This document shows positions 1-7,698 of a stretch of DNA of 19,438 bases, piece after piece (position 1 is the stretch's first letter; each line of letters starts with the position of its first letter). A program made the position numbers and the translations under genes. The notes beneath the pieces are model-generated. The model did no database searches and had not been told where the DNA came from. It saw only the letters and a program-made list of their open reading frames with translations. This DNA is from Phycisphaeraceae bacterium (GTDB lineage Bacteria; Planctomycetota; Phycisphaerae; Phycisphaerales; UBA1924), in assembly GCA_020639215.1 (NCBI GenBank), contig JACKHA010000023.1:1-19438 (forward strand). The letters run 5' to 3'.

Positions 1-845
1 GCGAGCGGCGTGAGCCCGAGAGACTTGGCGCGATCGGCTTCGACGAGCACGAGGGCCGCGGCCCCGTCGTTGACGCCCGACGAGTTGCCCGCGGTCACGG
101 TGGCGTCTTTCTCGCTGGAGAACGCGGGGCGGAGGCGGGCCAGTTGCTCCAGACTCGTGTCGGGGCGGGGGTGCTCGTCGGTGTCGACGATGATCGCCGG
201 GCCCTTGCGCTGCGGGATCTCGACCGGGACGATCTCGGCGTCGAAGCGTTTGGCCGCGTGGGCCGCGGCCCAGCGCTGCTGGCTCTGGAGCGCGAAGCGG
301 TCCTGGTCCTCGCGGGACACACCATGGCGCCGGGCGACGTTTTCGGCGGTCTGGCCCATGGAGTACGGGTGGTGCTTCTCGGCCAGGCGCGGGTTCACGA
401 ACCGCCAGCCGATCGTCGTGTCCTGCAGGGTCTGCTCGCGGGCGTAGGGCGATTCGCCCTTGGACAGCACGTACGGGGCGCGGCTCATGGACTCGACGCC
501 CCCGGCCACGAATACGTCGCCGTGCCCGGCCTCGATCATGCGGGCGGCGATGTTGACCGCCTCCAGCCCCGAGGCGCACAGGCGGTTGACTGTCACGCCG
601 GGGACGGTCTCGGGAAGGCCGGCCAGCAGGGCGGCCATGCGGGCGACGTTGCGGTTGTCCTCGCCGGACTGGTTGGCGGCTCCGAAGTAGACGTCCTCGA
701 TCAGCGGGGCGTCGACGCCGGATCGGTCGACCGCCGCGCGGATCGCGAGGGCGGCCAGGTCGTCCGGGCGGACCGAGGCCAGCGAGCCGGCGTATCGCCC
801 GACGGGCGTGCGGACGGCGGCGATCACGGCGGCTCTGCGGGGCAT
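1..845 (-). CDS. Thiolase family protein (acetyl-CoA acyltransferase), 3' end outside window
   Basis: Probably a cytoplasmic acyl-CoA thiolase, which cleaves or condenses 3-ketoacyl-CoA through a Cys-bound acyl intermediate. I read about 281 residues from the ATG at 845 to the window edge. The N-terminus MPRRAAVIAAVRTPVG is a typical thiolase opening. GEDNRNVARMAALLAGLP (about residues 61-78) is followed by VNRLCASGLEAVNIA with the nucleophilic Cys at about residue 90, then GGVESMSRAPY, and near the edge NSSGVNDGAAALVL. The later catalytic GHP and CxGxG motifs would lie outside the window and cannot be checked. The GEDNRNVARMA block resembles beta-ketoadipyl-CoA thiolases (PcaF), but substrate cannot be assigned from half a protein. 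No strong Shine-Dalgarno is visible, so the start rests on homology. The next gene upstream ends 46 bases away on the same strand. Confidence 0.9.
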   Translation of the reverse strand, partial: MPRRAAVIAAVRTPVGRYAGSLASVRPDDLAALAIRAAVDRSGVDAPLIEDVYFGAANQSGEDNRNVARMAALLAGLPETVPGVTVNRLCASGLEAVNIAARMIEAGHGDVFVAGGVESMSRAPYVLSKGESPYAREQTLQDTTIGWRFVNPRLAEKHHPYSMGQTAENVARRHGVSREDQDRFALQSQQRWAAAHAAKRFDAEIVPVEIPQRKGPAIIVDTDEHPRPDTSLEQLARLRPAFSSEKDATVTAGNSSGVNDGAAALVLVEADRAKSLGLTPL

Positions 846-891
846 GGCAGACGGTAGCGCGGCTGGGGAGCGCCCCGCCAAGGGCGGTCGT

Positions 892-1212
892 TCAGCGCCG
901 CGTTGGGCGCCCGGTGCCGCGGAGCAGCCACTCGGCCGAGACGTTCCGCATGGTGATCGTCGCGAGCACGAGTTCGAGGGACACGCCCCCGGGCCCGGCG
1001 AGCTGGCGACGGAGCGTCTCGCTGTTGACGCCGAGCTCGAGGGCCACGCCCGCGAGGCTCTCTTCGGCGAACAGGTGGTTCAGGCGCATGCGGACCGCGT
1101 TGACCGACGCCGACCACTGGCTGGTCGCGCTCACCCGTCGATTGCGTCCGAGCGAGTCCCGGCGCATGCGCGGCTTGCGGGTCGAGGGCTTTGTCGAAGG
1201 GTGGCGTGCCAT
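892..1212 (-). CDS. Small HTH-like DNA-binding protein
   Basis: A 106-residue basic protein with an Arg/Lys/Ser-rich, probably disordered N-terminus (about residues 1-35). A compact helical region follows, in which LAGVALELGVNSETLRRQLAG (about 53-73) has the spacing of a helix-turn-helix, followed by VSLELVLATITMRNVSAEWLLRG. The second part resembles the end of XRE-type repressor domains, where an (S/A)xEWLL segment follows the HTH. I infer a small transcriptional regulator and cannot name a target. It lies between tRNA-Ala and the thiolase on the same strand, so it could be co-transcribed with the thiolase. The start at 1212 has only a weak GGGG in front of it. Internal ATGs would give shorter proteins that still contain the HTH. 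Confidence 0.6.
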   Translation of the reverse strand: MARHPSTKPSTRKPRMRRDSLGRNRRVSATSQWSASVNAVRMRLNHLFAEESLAGVALELGVNSETLRRQLAGPGGVSLELVLATITMRNVSAEWLLRGTGRPTRR

Positions 1213-1321
1213 CGCCCCAGCGTACCCGAAACGCCGCCGCGGCGTGGCTCGGGCGGGATTGGGCGGCCCGGCCCGCTGGGGTCTCGTGGACCCGATCGGA
1301 TCGGCACGAGTCTGTGGGAAG

Positions 1322-1394
1322 TGGAGCGGAGGAGAGTCGAACTCCCGACCTCATCATTGCGAACGATGCGCTCTACCAACTGAGCTACCGCCCC
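1322..1394 (-). tRNA. tRNA-Ala, anticodon CGC
   Basis: Read on the minus strand the 73 bases fold into a full cloverleaf. The 7-bp acceptor stem is GGGGCGG/CCGCTCC, the D arm is GCTC/GAGC, and the anticodon stem is CATCG/TGATG with loop TTCGCAA. The T arm is GGGAG/CTCCT with loop TTCGACT, and the discriminator is A73. The anticodon CGC reads GCG (Ala), and a G3:U70 wobble, the alanyl-tRNA synthetase identity element, is present. The 3' CCA is not encoded, so it must be added enzymatically. Confidence 0.95.
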
Positions 1395-1483
1395 GACGCG
1401 CCAGCGGGGCGTTCCCCGCGGGCGAGACGGAGTGTAGACCGGGCGGCCTCGGGCGGAAAGGCGGCGGGCGGTGCGCCCCCGGA

Positions 1484-1825
1484 TCAGGCCTGGACGGCCG
1501 CGTCGAGGTCGCCGGTGATCGTGAAGTACTTCTCGAGGCGGGCGATCTCGAAGATCGCCTTGACGCGATCGGAGAGGGCGCAGAGCACCAGTCGCGTGCC
1601 GTCGCCCCGGGTCAGTTTCATGGCTTCCACGAGCGTGGCGAGCCCGGAGGAGTCCATGTAGCCGACGCCGCCCATGTTGACGACGAGACGCCGGGGGTGG
1701 GATTCCTGGGCGGTGCGGAGGGCCTCGCGGAACTGGGGGGAGACGCCCATGTCGATGTCGCCATGGGGGGTCAGGATCGTCGTCTCCTGGCGCTTCTCGG
1801 TGTTGACCTGGAACTGCTCAGCCAT
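1484..1825 (-). CDS. STAS domain anti-sigma factor antagonist (SpoIIAA/RsbV type)
   Basis: A 113-residue single-domain protein in the STAS family. By family knowledge, the unphosphorylated antagonist binds an RsbW/SpoIIAB-type kinase and frees the partner that the kinase holds. The sequence shows the usual order: an opening beta strand (TTILTPHGDIDM), the central LVVNMGGVGYMDSSGLATLVEA block, and a C-terminal IFEIARLEKYFTI helix. The serine pair in MDSSG (about residues 58-59) is the expected phosphorylation site. I start at the ATG at 1825, preceded by GGGGGAG at good spacing. A longer reading from 1885 would add 20 Pro/Gly-rich residues of low plausibility. The start overlaps the 3' end of the upstream kinase gene by 8 bases, which suggests translational coupling and a direct partner pair. 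Confidence 0.9.
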   Translation of the reverse strand: MAEQFQVNTEKRQETTILTPHGDIDMGVSPQFREALRTAQESHPRRLVVNMGGVGYMDSSGLATLVEAMKLTRGDGTRLVLCALSDRVKAIFEIARLEKYFTITGDLDAAVQA

Positions 1826-2372
1826 GGACACTCCCCCGCCCGTGGGCGGCCTCGGCGGGCGGATCGCTTGCGGGCGACCCTCCATCCTTGACCGCCCCGC
1901 CCCGTTTGACCAGCGTGAGCCTCATGCCGCCCGCGTCCCGTTTCTCGTATCGGACCTCGTCCATGACCTCGCGGATGATGTGGACCCCGAGGCCCCCCGG
2001 ACGGATGTCGTCCAGATCGCGTCCCTTGATGAGACCGGGATCGACCTGGCGTCCCTGGTCCTCGATCACGACCTTGAGGCCCGTCGGGGGCGCACTCGGC
2101 TCGCCTTCGGGTGCCAGCAGCCACACGAGCATGTCGATGGGGCCGTCCTCGCGCCGCTCGTACCCGTGGCGAATGACGTTGGCCAGGGCCTCGTCGACGG
2201 CCAGGGCGACCTGGCAGGCCGAGACCTCGTCGAACCCCAGACGCCGGGCCAGCGACGCGACCATCTCGCGGGCCCCGGCCAGAAGACGGGGGCTCGATCG
2301 CATGTGCAGGGTCAGATCGGGGGCGGATTCCCCCGGATCGTCGCCCGCGTGCTGGACGTGGTGGTCGGTCAT
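1818..2372 (-). CDS. RsbW-like anti-sigma factor serine kinase (HATPase_c)
   Basis: A 184-residue GHKL ATPase-fold protein of the RsbW/SpoIIAB kind. The nucleotide-binding motifs are in order: N box DEALANVIRHGY (about residues 60-71), G1 box EDQGRQVDP (about 104-112) and G2 box GGLGVHIIREVMDEV (about 126-140). By family knowledge it either sequesters a sigma factor or phosphorylates the STAS protein encoded next to it. The last 25 or so residues (PASDPPAEAAHG region) are low-complexity and are not part of the fold. GGAAGGG lies just ahead of the ATG. No sigma factor gene is adjacent, so the output regulator is unknown. It could equally be a partner-switch module for a PP2C phosphatase encoded elsewhere. 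Confidence 0.9.
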   Translation of the reverse strand: MTDHHVQHAGDDPGESAPDLTLHMRSSPRLLAGAREMVASLARRLGFDEVSACQVALAVDEALANVIRHGYERREDGPIDMLVWLLAPEGEPSAPPTGLKVVIEDQGRQVDPGLIKGRDLDDIRPGGLGVHIIREVMDEVRYEKRDAGGMRLTLVKRGGAVKDGGSPASDPPAEAAHGRGSVHG

Positions 2373-2439
2373 CGGCCCTTCCGGACGGGGCGGGACGGGC
2401 CGAGGGCGGTCCCCGGCGGCTCGCCAGATCGTATCGGGG

Positions 2440-2829
2440 CTATTCGGGGGTCGCGACGGCGGGGGGAATCGGGGCGGCTCGGGGCTGGAGCGTCGCTGCG
2501 GAGGCCTGGTCGTACCACGCGACCCAGGCCTCGATCGCCCTGTCGCGTCGCCACGGCGGGGCGTCGTGCTCGTAGCCGAGTGTCTGCCCCGTGCGGCGCT
2601 CGAGGGCGCGGATGGCCAGCAGGCGGGCGGCGGCGTCGTCGGAGTCGAGCTGCTGGATCAGCCCGCGGAGGCTGTCGTGGTCTGAGGCATCGGCGGCCAG
2701 GACGATGGCGTCGAGGCGGTGGGCCGGGCCGATGGCGGTGAAGCCGGCCTGATCGCGCGGGATGCAGGCCCCGAGCGTCGCGGAGACGCCGATCGCCAGA
2801 GCCGCGGAGATGGCGTTCAGCCGCCTCAT
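2440..2829 (-). CDS. Small putative lipoprotein with HEAT-like helices
   Basis: A 129-residue protein with a lipoprotein-type signal. MRRLNAISAALAIGVSATLG is followed by a Cys at residue 22 (lipobox LGAC), so it is probably lipid-anchored at a membrane. The mature part contains LRGLIQQLDSDDAAARLLAIRALERRTG, a HEAT-repeat-like helical pair, followed by WRRDRAIEAWVAWYDQ. This is a pattern I know from small planctomycete HEAT-repeat proteins of unknown function. The ATG at 2829 is chosen because it gives the signal peptide; no clear Shine-Dalgarno precedes it. It ends 67 bases before the RsbW-like gene on the same strand, so joint transcription with the partner-switch pair is possible but unproven. 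Confidence 0.65.
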   Translation of the reverse strand: MRRLNAISAALAIGVSATLGACIPRDQAGFTAIGPAHRLDAIVLAADASDHDSLRGLIQQLDSDDAAARLLAIRALERRTGQTLGYEHDAPPWRRDRAIEAWVAWYDQASAATLQPRAAPIPPAVATPE

Positions 2830-2883
2830 CGGGGGATGGTATCGGCTCGCTCGCACGCGATGTGCAGGGGTGTGGCGTCGGGG

Positions 2884-2916
2884 AAAACAGCGGGCGGGCG
2901 CTCGCGCGCCCGCCCG
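2884..2916 (-). terminator. Rho-independent terminator after the first dockerin gene
   Basis: An 11-bp perfect GC stem (arms 2891-2901 and 2906-2916, loop TCGC) is followed on the minus strand by CTGTTTT. It lies about 54 bases past the stop of the gene at 2970-3764 and would separate the dockerin array from the lipoprotein/RsbW genes. A second 7-bp hairpin (2946-2952/2957-2963) sits closer to the stop and has no T run. Confidence 0.75.
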
Positions 2917-2969
2917 GTGGTGTGGCGGTTGGGAGTGGCGGGTCGGCACGGGTTGCCCCGTGCGAGCGG

Positions 2970-3764
2970 TCAGCAGCCCGCGCTGAAGATCGAGAGGTAG
3001 TAGAAGAAGTCGTCGTTGTTCACGATGCCGTTGGGCACGCCGTAGCCCGGCACGCCGGGAACGGCGCCCGTGGTCAGATCGGCGGCCGGGTCGTTGTTGG
3101 AGAAGATGAAGAGGTAGTAGAAGAAGTCGTCGTTGTTGAGGATGCCGTTGGGTACGCCGAATCCGGCGACGCCCGGGACCGCGCCGGTGGTCAGGTCGGG
3201 CTGGCAGCCGCCGCCCGAGACCGAGGCGTTCACGGCGTAGCTGGCGATGATCGACGATGACCCGACGGGCGGCAGGGCGCCGGTGGTGACGAACGTCGTG
3301 CCGAGGTGGGAGGCCAGGCCTGTGGGGAGCTGGGACGGGCTGCTGCCCTTCCACGAATAGGTCGGCGAGCCAGCGGGCGCGTACGCGACGATCCAGTACG
3401 ACGAGCCCGCGTCGAGCGTCAGGGGGGACGACGGGCTGAACGAGTAGTTGTCGATCCCGGTCAGCGTGAACACGGGGTTGTCCAGCGTCGCGAGCAGGCT
3501 CGAGGGCTGGGCCCCCGAGTCGGACCAGATCTGGACGATCGGGGTCGAGAGCGTGTTGGTGATGTCCAGGCGCAGCACGACGTCGTCGAGGTCGTAGCTG
3601 TCGCCGGCGGGCATCGTGAAGCCCATCGACTTGATCCGCAGGTCGCTCAGGGCGGCCGACTGGGTCGCGTCGTTGCCGGGCAGGTTCGAGATGATCTCGA
3701 TGGCGCCGGCGGACCCGGCCAGCGAGGCGACGACGAGCGGGACGAGAACGCGCGCAGACTTCAT
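2970..3764 (-). CDS. Secreted GC-type dockerin protein with choice-of-anchor R-like domain
   Basis: A 264-residue exported protein. A signal peptide (about residues 1-21, MKSARVLVPLVVASLAGSAGA) is followed by a beta-rich domain at about 22-186. Features such as NLPGNDATQ near its start, the LDDVVLRLDI strand and SSYWIVAYAP resemble the 'choice-of-anchor R' domain, which has no known function. The dockerin pair is at residues 190-264 (DNA 2970-3197), with two DLTTGAVPG...GVPNG...NNDDFFYYL motifs separated by a linker. A Cys (residue 187) lies three residues before the first motif and the protein ends SAGC. The ATG at 3764 is preceded by GGGAGAG. The open frame runs much further upstream, but that part is a shadow of the oxidase gene. 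This is the last gene of the eight-gene array and is followed by a strong terminator. Confidence 0.85.
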   Translation of the reverse strand: MKSARVLVPLVVASLAGSAGAIEIISNLPGNDATQSAALSDLRIKSMGFTMPAGDSYDLDDVVLRLDITNTLSTPIVQIWSDSGAQPSSLLATLDNPVFTLTGIDNYSFSPSSPLTLDAGSSYWIVAYAPAGSPTYSWKGSSPSQLPTGLASHLGTTFVTTGALPPVGSSSIIASYAVNASVSGGGCQPDLTTGAVPGVAGFGVPNGILNNDDFFYYLFIFSNNDPAADLTTGAVPGVPGYGVPNGIVNNDDFFYYLSIFSAGC

Positions 3765-3789
3765 TGTTGACTCTCCCACGAGTTTGACT

Positions 3790-3813
3790 CGGCGTGCGCC
3801 ATCGCGCACGCCG
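3790..3813 (-). other. 10-bp perfect hairpin in the leader of the first dockerin gene
   Basis: The arms CGGCGTGCGC and GCGCACGCCG flank a 4-base loop, and the structure lies 25 bases upstream of the ATG at 3764. On the minus strand there is no T run after it, so it looks more like a structured 5' leader or an imperfect terminator of the oxidase gene (stop at 3971) than a classic terminator. Confidence 0.45.
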
Positions 3814-3970
3814 GGACGCGACAAAGGCGGGACGCCCCGCCCCCGGGCGTCACCGTACCGCGCCCACGGCTTGGATGGAACCGAACGGAATATGAAATCG
3901 ATCTGCGCTGGGCCGCGCCGGGCCGTGCGGGTCCGGGCGGTCTCGGCGTTGTCTCGGCGAACGGGCGCTC

Positions 3971-6637
3971 TCAGCAGCCCGCGGCGAAGATCGACAGGTA
4001 GTAGAAGAAATCCTCGTTGTTCAGCACGCCATTGGGCAGGCCGTATCCCGGCTGGCCGGGGATGGCGCCCGTGGTCAGGTCGGCGACCGCGAGGTTGCCG
4101 GCGGCGAACTCGCTGAGGAAGTAGAAGAAGTCGTCGTTGTTGATCACGCCGTTGGGCACGCCGTGCCCGGGCTGGCCGGGGATGGCGCCGGTGGTCAGGT
4201 CGGCGGGGCAGACGGCGCGGAACTGACGCATCATCTCGTGGTCCTCGTGCTCGAGCACGTGGCAGTGGTAGGGGAACAGGCCCGTGTAGTCCTCGAAGCG
4301 GGCGATGACGCGGGTGATCTGCATCGGGGCGGCGCGGACGGTGTCCTTGAGCCCGTCCTCCTCGGGCCCGGGCGTGGTGCGCGGGCCGACGGGCACGACC
4401 TGGCCCATGGTGATGGTGAAGTCCTGGCGGTCGAGCACCTGGAACGAGACCAGGTGCATGTGCATCGGGTGGGGGACGCCGGTGCGGTTGATGAAGGACC
4501 AGACCTCGGTGTCGCCCAGGCGCGGGAACTCGGTGACGTGGCCCCAGTGGAGGCCGTTGATGAGCCACTTGGCCCCCCCGCAGGGGTCGGCGAACTGGCG
4601 GAGTTCGAACTCGCGCTCGAGGCGGGCGTCGCTCTCGCTGAGGCGCTCGAAGCTGGCCAGCGACGCCGGGATCGGGTCGGTGAAGCCCATCGGGCCCTGC
4701 ACGATGAACTTCATGATCTGCGGGATCGGCGCGGCCATCCCGCTCATCGGCGTGGCCGAGTTGGTCAGGATGATCTCTGTCCCCGGGGCGTAGGCGGCGA
4801 AGTCGATGACGATCTCCGCCCGCTCGCCCGGCGTGATCGTGAGCGACGTGACCATCGCCGGGGCCTCGAGCAGGCCCAGGTCCGTGCCGATGACCCAGAA
4901 CGGTGCGTTGTCCGAGAGGGCCAGGGTGTACTCGCGGCTGTTGGAGCCGTTGAGCAGGCGGAAGCGGTACTTGCCGCGATCGACCTCGAGGAAGGGCGAG
5001 ACCTTGCCGTTGACCATGGGAAAGTCGCCGTAATAGTGCGACTGCCAGTTGGCGGGGTAGCGGAGCGTGCCGTCGGCGTTGAAGGAGCGGTCCTGGATGA
5101 TGAGCGGGACCTCGTACCGCCCGCGAGGGAGGTTGAGCGACTGCTCGACCGGGTCGCGGAGAATGTACAGGCCCGCCAGGCCCATGTAGACGTTGAGGCG
5201 CGTGATGCCCAGGGCGTGGTCGTGGAACCAGATGGTGCCGGCCGGCTGGTTGTTCGGATAGGTGTAGGTGAGGCTCTGGCCTGGGTAGTAGTAGTCCTCG
5301 GGGTACCCGTCGTCCTCGGGCGGGACGTGCCCGCCGTGCAGGTGCGTGACGATGACGGGCGCGTCGCCGAACACGTTCGGCCCGTGCAGGCAGGTCTCGA
5401 CGGGCAGGTAATGAGTGGTGCGGGGGACGCCCTGGGCGTCGCGCAGGTCGTTGGTCCAGGTTACGGTCACGGGCTGGTCGCGGAACGCCTCGATGATCGG
5501 GCCGGGCGTCGCGCCGGCGTAGCCCCACACCGTGGTGTCGGGCAGGTCGCGGTGCAGGCGCTGGGTGAACTGTGTGGCGGCGATCTCGTAGGTCGCCGCG
5601 CCACCGGCTGTTCCCGAGACCGGCTGGAGGACGCCGGGGATGGGCAGGGCGTCGACGAACGGCGTGAGCACCAGCGGGCAGAGCCCCGTCGTGCAGGGCA
5701 CGCCGACGCCCTGGAACGTGCCGCCCTGCAGCGCGCAGTCACCCGACGAGAGCGTGACGCACGCGCCGCTGGGCAGGCAGCACGCGCCGGTCGGCTGCGG
5801 GCACGGGTTGGGCACGCAGGGCGTGCCGAGGCCCTGGAATGTGCCGCCCGCGAGCGAGCAGGCGCCCGCGGTCAGTTGCTGGCACGAGCCGTCCGTGAAG
5901 CAGCAGGCGCCGGTCGGCTCCGGGGGCGTGAAGGTCACGACGAGGCGGGGGCGCCGGGTCGGATCGGGGCTGGTGCGCGAGTTGAACCGCGTCGCGGAGG
6001 CACGGTCGGTTTCCTCGCCGACGATGACCCACCCGAAGTTCGCGGCGGGCGCGTCCAGCCAGAGCTGGGCGTCGGCGACCATCGAAGGCGTGGAGCCGAA
6101 CGTGTACGCCCCCACGGCACCGACGTCGATCGTGACGCTGGGCGCAGCGAGAAAGTCGCCGCCCGGCGTGCTCCACGCCGGCGAAGACGGCGGCATGGCG
6201 GGGTTGAAGAGCCGGTAGAGCCACGTGGCGTCGTTGGCGGCGGCGGGCGCGCCCTGGCCCTCTTCCATCGGGGCGTCCGAGGTTCCCTCACCCCAGTCGG
6301 CGGTGGCCATGTGCAGCGACGTGGTGTCGACGCTGTTCTTCGTGCGCGACATGTAGAGTTCGAGGCGCACGTCCGAGATCATCGACCCGGGCGGGATCGA
6401 GCCCGCCACGTCGAACCGGATCAGGGCCCGGCGCAGCACAGGCGTGCCCGAGGCGTTCGTGCGCCCGGAGAACAGGTAGTCGCCCGCGCCGTTGCTGATG
6501 ACGCCCGATTCGGAGTACATCGTGTTGTCGCCGGACGCGGCCAGCGTGACGGTCACCTGGGCCACCGATTCCGGCGGGTGGGCCAGCACAACGCACACGC
6601 CGACGAGCGCGATGATCCAGCGGCGAGCGTCGAACAT
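3971..6637 (-). CDS. Secreted multicopper oxidase with DNRLRE, Cys-rich repeats and GC-type dockerin tail
   Basis: An 888-residue exported enzyme. Order: signal peptide (about 1-26); DNRLRE-type beta domain (about 27-237, including LRRALIRFDVAGSIPPG and ISDVRLELYMSR); two six-Cys repeats (about 242-320, TGACC at each start); multicopper oxidase (about 325-810); dockerin pair (813-888, DNA 3971-4201). All copper motifs are present: HLHGGH (432-437), WFHDHA (HDH 472-474), HPMHMH (723-728) and HCHVLEHEDHEM (791-802) with the type 1 Cys at 792 and axial Met at 802. The cupredoxin layout and the HCHVLEHEDHEMM motif are closest to CotA/bilirubin-oxidase-like enzymes, so the likely reaction is oxidation of phenols or metals with reduction of O2 to water. 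Substrate is unknown. GAGAGGAG precedes the ATG. The N-terminal additions are unusual for a laccase. Confidence 0.93.
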   Translation of the reverse strand: MFDARRWIIALVGVCVVLAHPPESVAQVTVTLAASGDNTMYSESGVISNGAGDYLFSGRTNASGTPVLRRALIRFDVAGSIPPGSMISDVRLELYMSRTKNSVDTTSLHMATADWGEGTSDAPMEEGQGAPAAANDATWLYRLFNPAMPPSSPAWSTPGGDFLAAPSVTIDVGAVGAYTFGSTPSMVADAQLWLDAPAANFGWVIVGEETDRASATRFNSRTSPDPTRRPRLVVTFTPPEPTGACCFTDGSCQQLTAGACSLAGGTFQGLGTPCVPNPCPQPTGACCLPSGACVTLSSGDCALQGGTFQGVGVPCTTGLCPLVLTPFVDALPIPGVLQPVSGTAGGAATYEIAATQFTQRLHRDLPDTTVWGYAGATPGPIIEAFRDQPVTVTWTNDLRDAQGVPRTTHYLPVETCLHGPNVFGDAPVIVTHLHGGHVPPEDDGYPEDYYYPGQSLTYTYPNNQPAGTIWFHDHALGITRLNVYMGLAGLYILRDPVEQSLNLPRGRYEVPLIIQDRSFNADGTLRYPANWQSHYYGDFPMVNGKVSPFLEVDRGKYRFRLLNGSNSREYTLALSDNAPFWVIGTDLGLLEAPAMVTSLTITPGERAEIVIDFAAYAPGTEIILTNSATPMSGMAAPIPQIMKFIVQGPMGFTDPIPASLASFERLSESDARLEREFELRQFADPCGGAKWLINGLHWGHVTEFPRLGDTEVWSFINRTGVPHPMHMHLVSFQVLDRQDFTITMGQVVPVGPRTTPGPEEDGLKDTVRAAPMQITRVIARFEDYTGLFPYHCHVLEHEDHEMMRQFRAVCPADLTTGAIPGQPGHGVPNGVINNDDFFYFLSEFAAGNLAVADLTTGAIPGQPGYGLPNGVLNNEDFFYYLSIFAAGC

Positions 6638-6705
6638 CCGGCTCCTCTCGTTCGGGCGTGCCTCTTGGTGCAGGCCCGATTCTCCAGCGGGGCACTCAGC
6701 GGATC

Positions 6706-6735
6706 ATTCTATCCGATTTTGTCGGAGTCGGCGAA
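6706..6735 (-). promoter_or_regulatory. Candidate promoter of the multicopper oxidase gene
   Basis: On the minus strand TAGAAT (6706-6711) resembles a -10 box. The sequence TTCGCC lies 18 bases upstream (6730-6735) as a weak -35. The start codon is about 69 bases downstream. A very similar GATAGAAT element precedes the LamG-like gene. The call rests on pattern only. Confidence 0.35.
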
Positions 6736-6838
6736 TCTCGCTTCCCGAGACCTCCCGTGCCGCGCGGTGCGTCAAGGCCGCGGTATTCGTCGATTCACGA
6801 CCATTCCGCTCTACTGCGGGGCTGCGTCGGTCCGCGCC

Positions 6839-7633
6839 TCAGCACCCGGCGCTGAAGATGGTCAGGTAGTAGAAGAAGTCCTCGTTGTTCAGCACGCCGT
6901 TGGGCACACCGTAGCCAGGCTGGCCGGGGATCGCGCCGGTGGTGAGGTCGCACACGCCCAGATTGGCGGCGGCGTACTGGGCCAGGAAGTAGAAGAAGTC
7001 GTTGTTGTTCACCTTGCCGTCGGGCGAGCCGTAGCAGGGCTGGCCCGCGACCGCGCCGCGCGTGAGATCGGCGGGGCAGTCGGCCCCATCGGCCTCGAAC
7101 GCGACCTCGGCCAGGCCCGTGTAGGGCGAGAAGTTGTTGTTGGCCGTCGCTCGGACGATGAACTGCACCGAGGCGACGTTCGCGACGGGCGCGAAGCGAT
7201 AGGTCTGGGCGATCTCGATGTCCTCGTAGGCGGTCTGGCAGGTGCGCTCGAGCAGGACCGCGTTGCCCCCGTCGCGCAGGACCATGTCGAACTCGATCAC
7301 GTCGTAGTGTGGGTTGCTGGCGATCCCATTCGAACGGTGATTCCACATGTGGAAGGTGCCGATCGTGCGCGGCGGATCGAACGCAAACGTCGCGGACTCG
7401 CCGATCGTCTCAAAGGCCCGCGTGGTCCAGTGGTTGTGGGAGGAATATGTGGCGTGCGGGTCGGCGGTGGTGTACGGTGCCGGCAGGCCCGATCCGTCGA
7501 AGGTGTTTCCGATGTCGAACCGCGAATCGAACTCGCTCGTCGCGGTCGCGGAGTTGGGGACGAACAACTGGGCATTGGCGGCGGTGCCGATGGCCCCGAG
7601 CCCGATAATCGCGGCGATGGTGCGGATACTCAT
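6839..7633 (-). CDS. Secreted GC-type dockerin protein with discoidin-like domain
   Basis: A 264-residue exported protein with a signal peptide (about 1-22, MSIRTIAAIIGLGAIGTAAN...). The beta-sandwich domain at about 24-185 opens with NSATATSEFDSRFDIGNTFDG and contains FAFDPPRTIGTFHMWNH and YRFAPVANVASVQFIVRA. Together these resemble a F5/8 type C (discoidin) or related carbohydrate-binding fold. Dockerin pair at 189-264 (DNA 6839-7069). The first motif is the most divergent in the array (PCYGSPDGKVNNND), with an extra Cys, and a second extra Cys sits in the linker just before motif two, so those two could pair. A Cys is at 186 and the end is SAGC. A perfect AGGAGG (7640-7645) precedes the ATG. 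Only 65 bases separate it from the upstream deiminase-like gene, so read-through is plausible. A likely role is binding, not catalysis. Confidence 0.85.
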   Translation of the reverse strand: MSIRTIAAIIGLGAIGTAANAQLFVPNSATATSEFDSRFDIGNTFDGSGLPAPYTTADPHATYSSHNHWTTRAFETIGESATFAFDPPRTIGTFHMWNHRSNGIASNPHYDVIEFDMVLRDGGNAVLLERTCQTAYEDIEIAQTYRFAPVANVASVQFIVRATANNNFSPYTGLAEVAFEADGADCPADLTRGAVAGQPCYGSPDGKVNNNDFFYFLAQYAAANLGVCDLTTGAIPGQPGYGVPNGVLNNEDFFYYLTIFSAGC

Positions 7634-7698
7634 AGCAAGCCTCCTGATGCTCGGAGACTACCACATCGAGGCGGGGAAATCGAGGACATCTCGCGAAC

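Noticed and set aside
144..857. Plus-strand open frame of 237 codons opposite the thiolase
   Set aside because: The opposite strand encodes a clear thiolase with active-site Cys; this frame is its shadow.
1322..1394. tRNA as an integration site
   Set aside because: No integrase, direct repeat of the tRNA end or mobile-element gene is visible nearby.
3765..5528. Upstream extension of the minus-strand frame that contains the first dockerin gene
   Set aside because: It overlaps the multicopper oxidase in another frame and is Arg/Pro-rich nonsense; the signal peptide and Shine-Dalgarno support the start at 3764.
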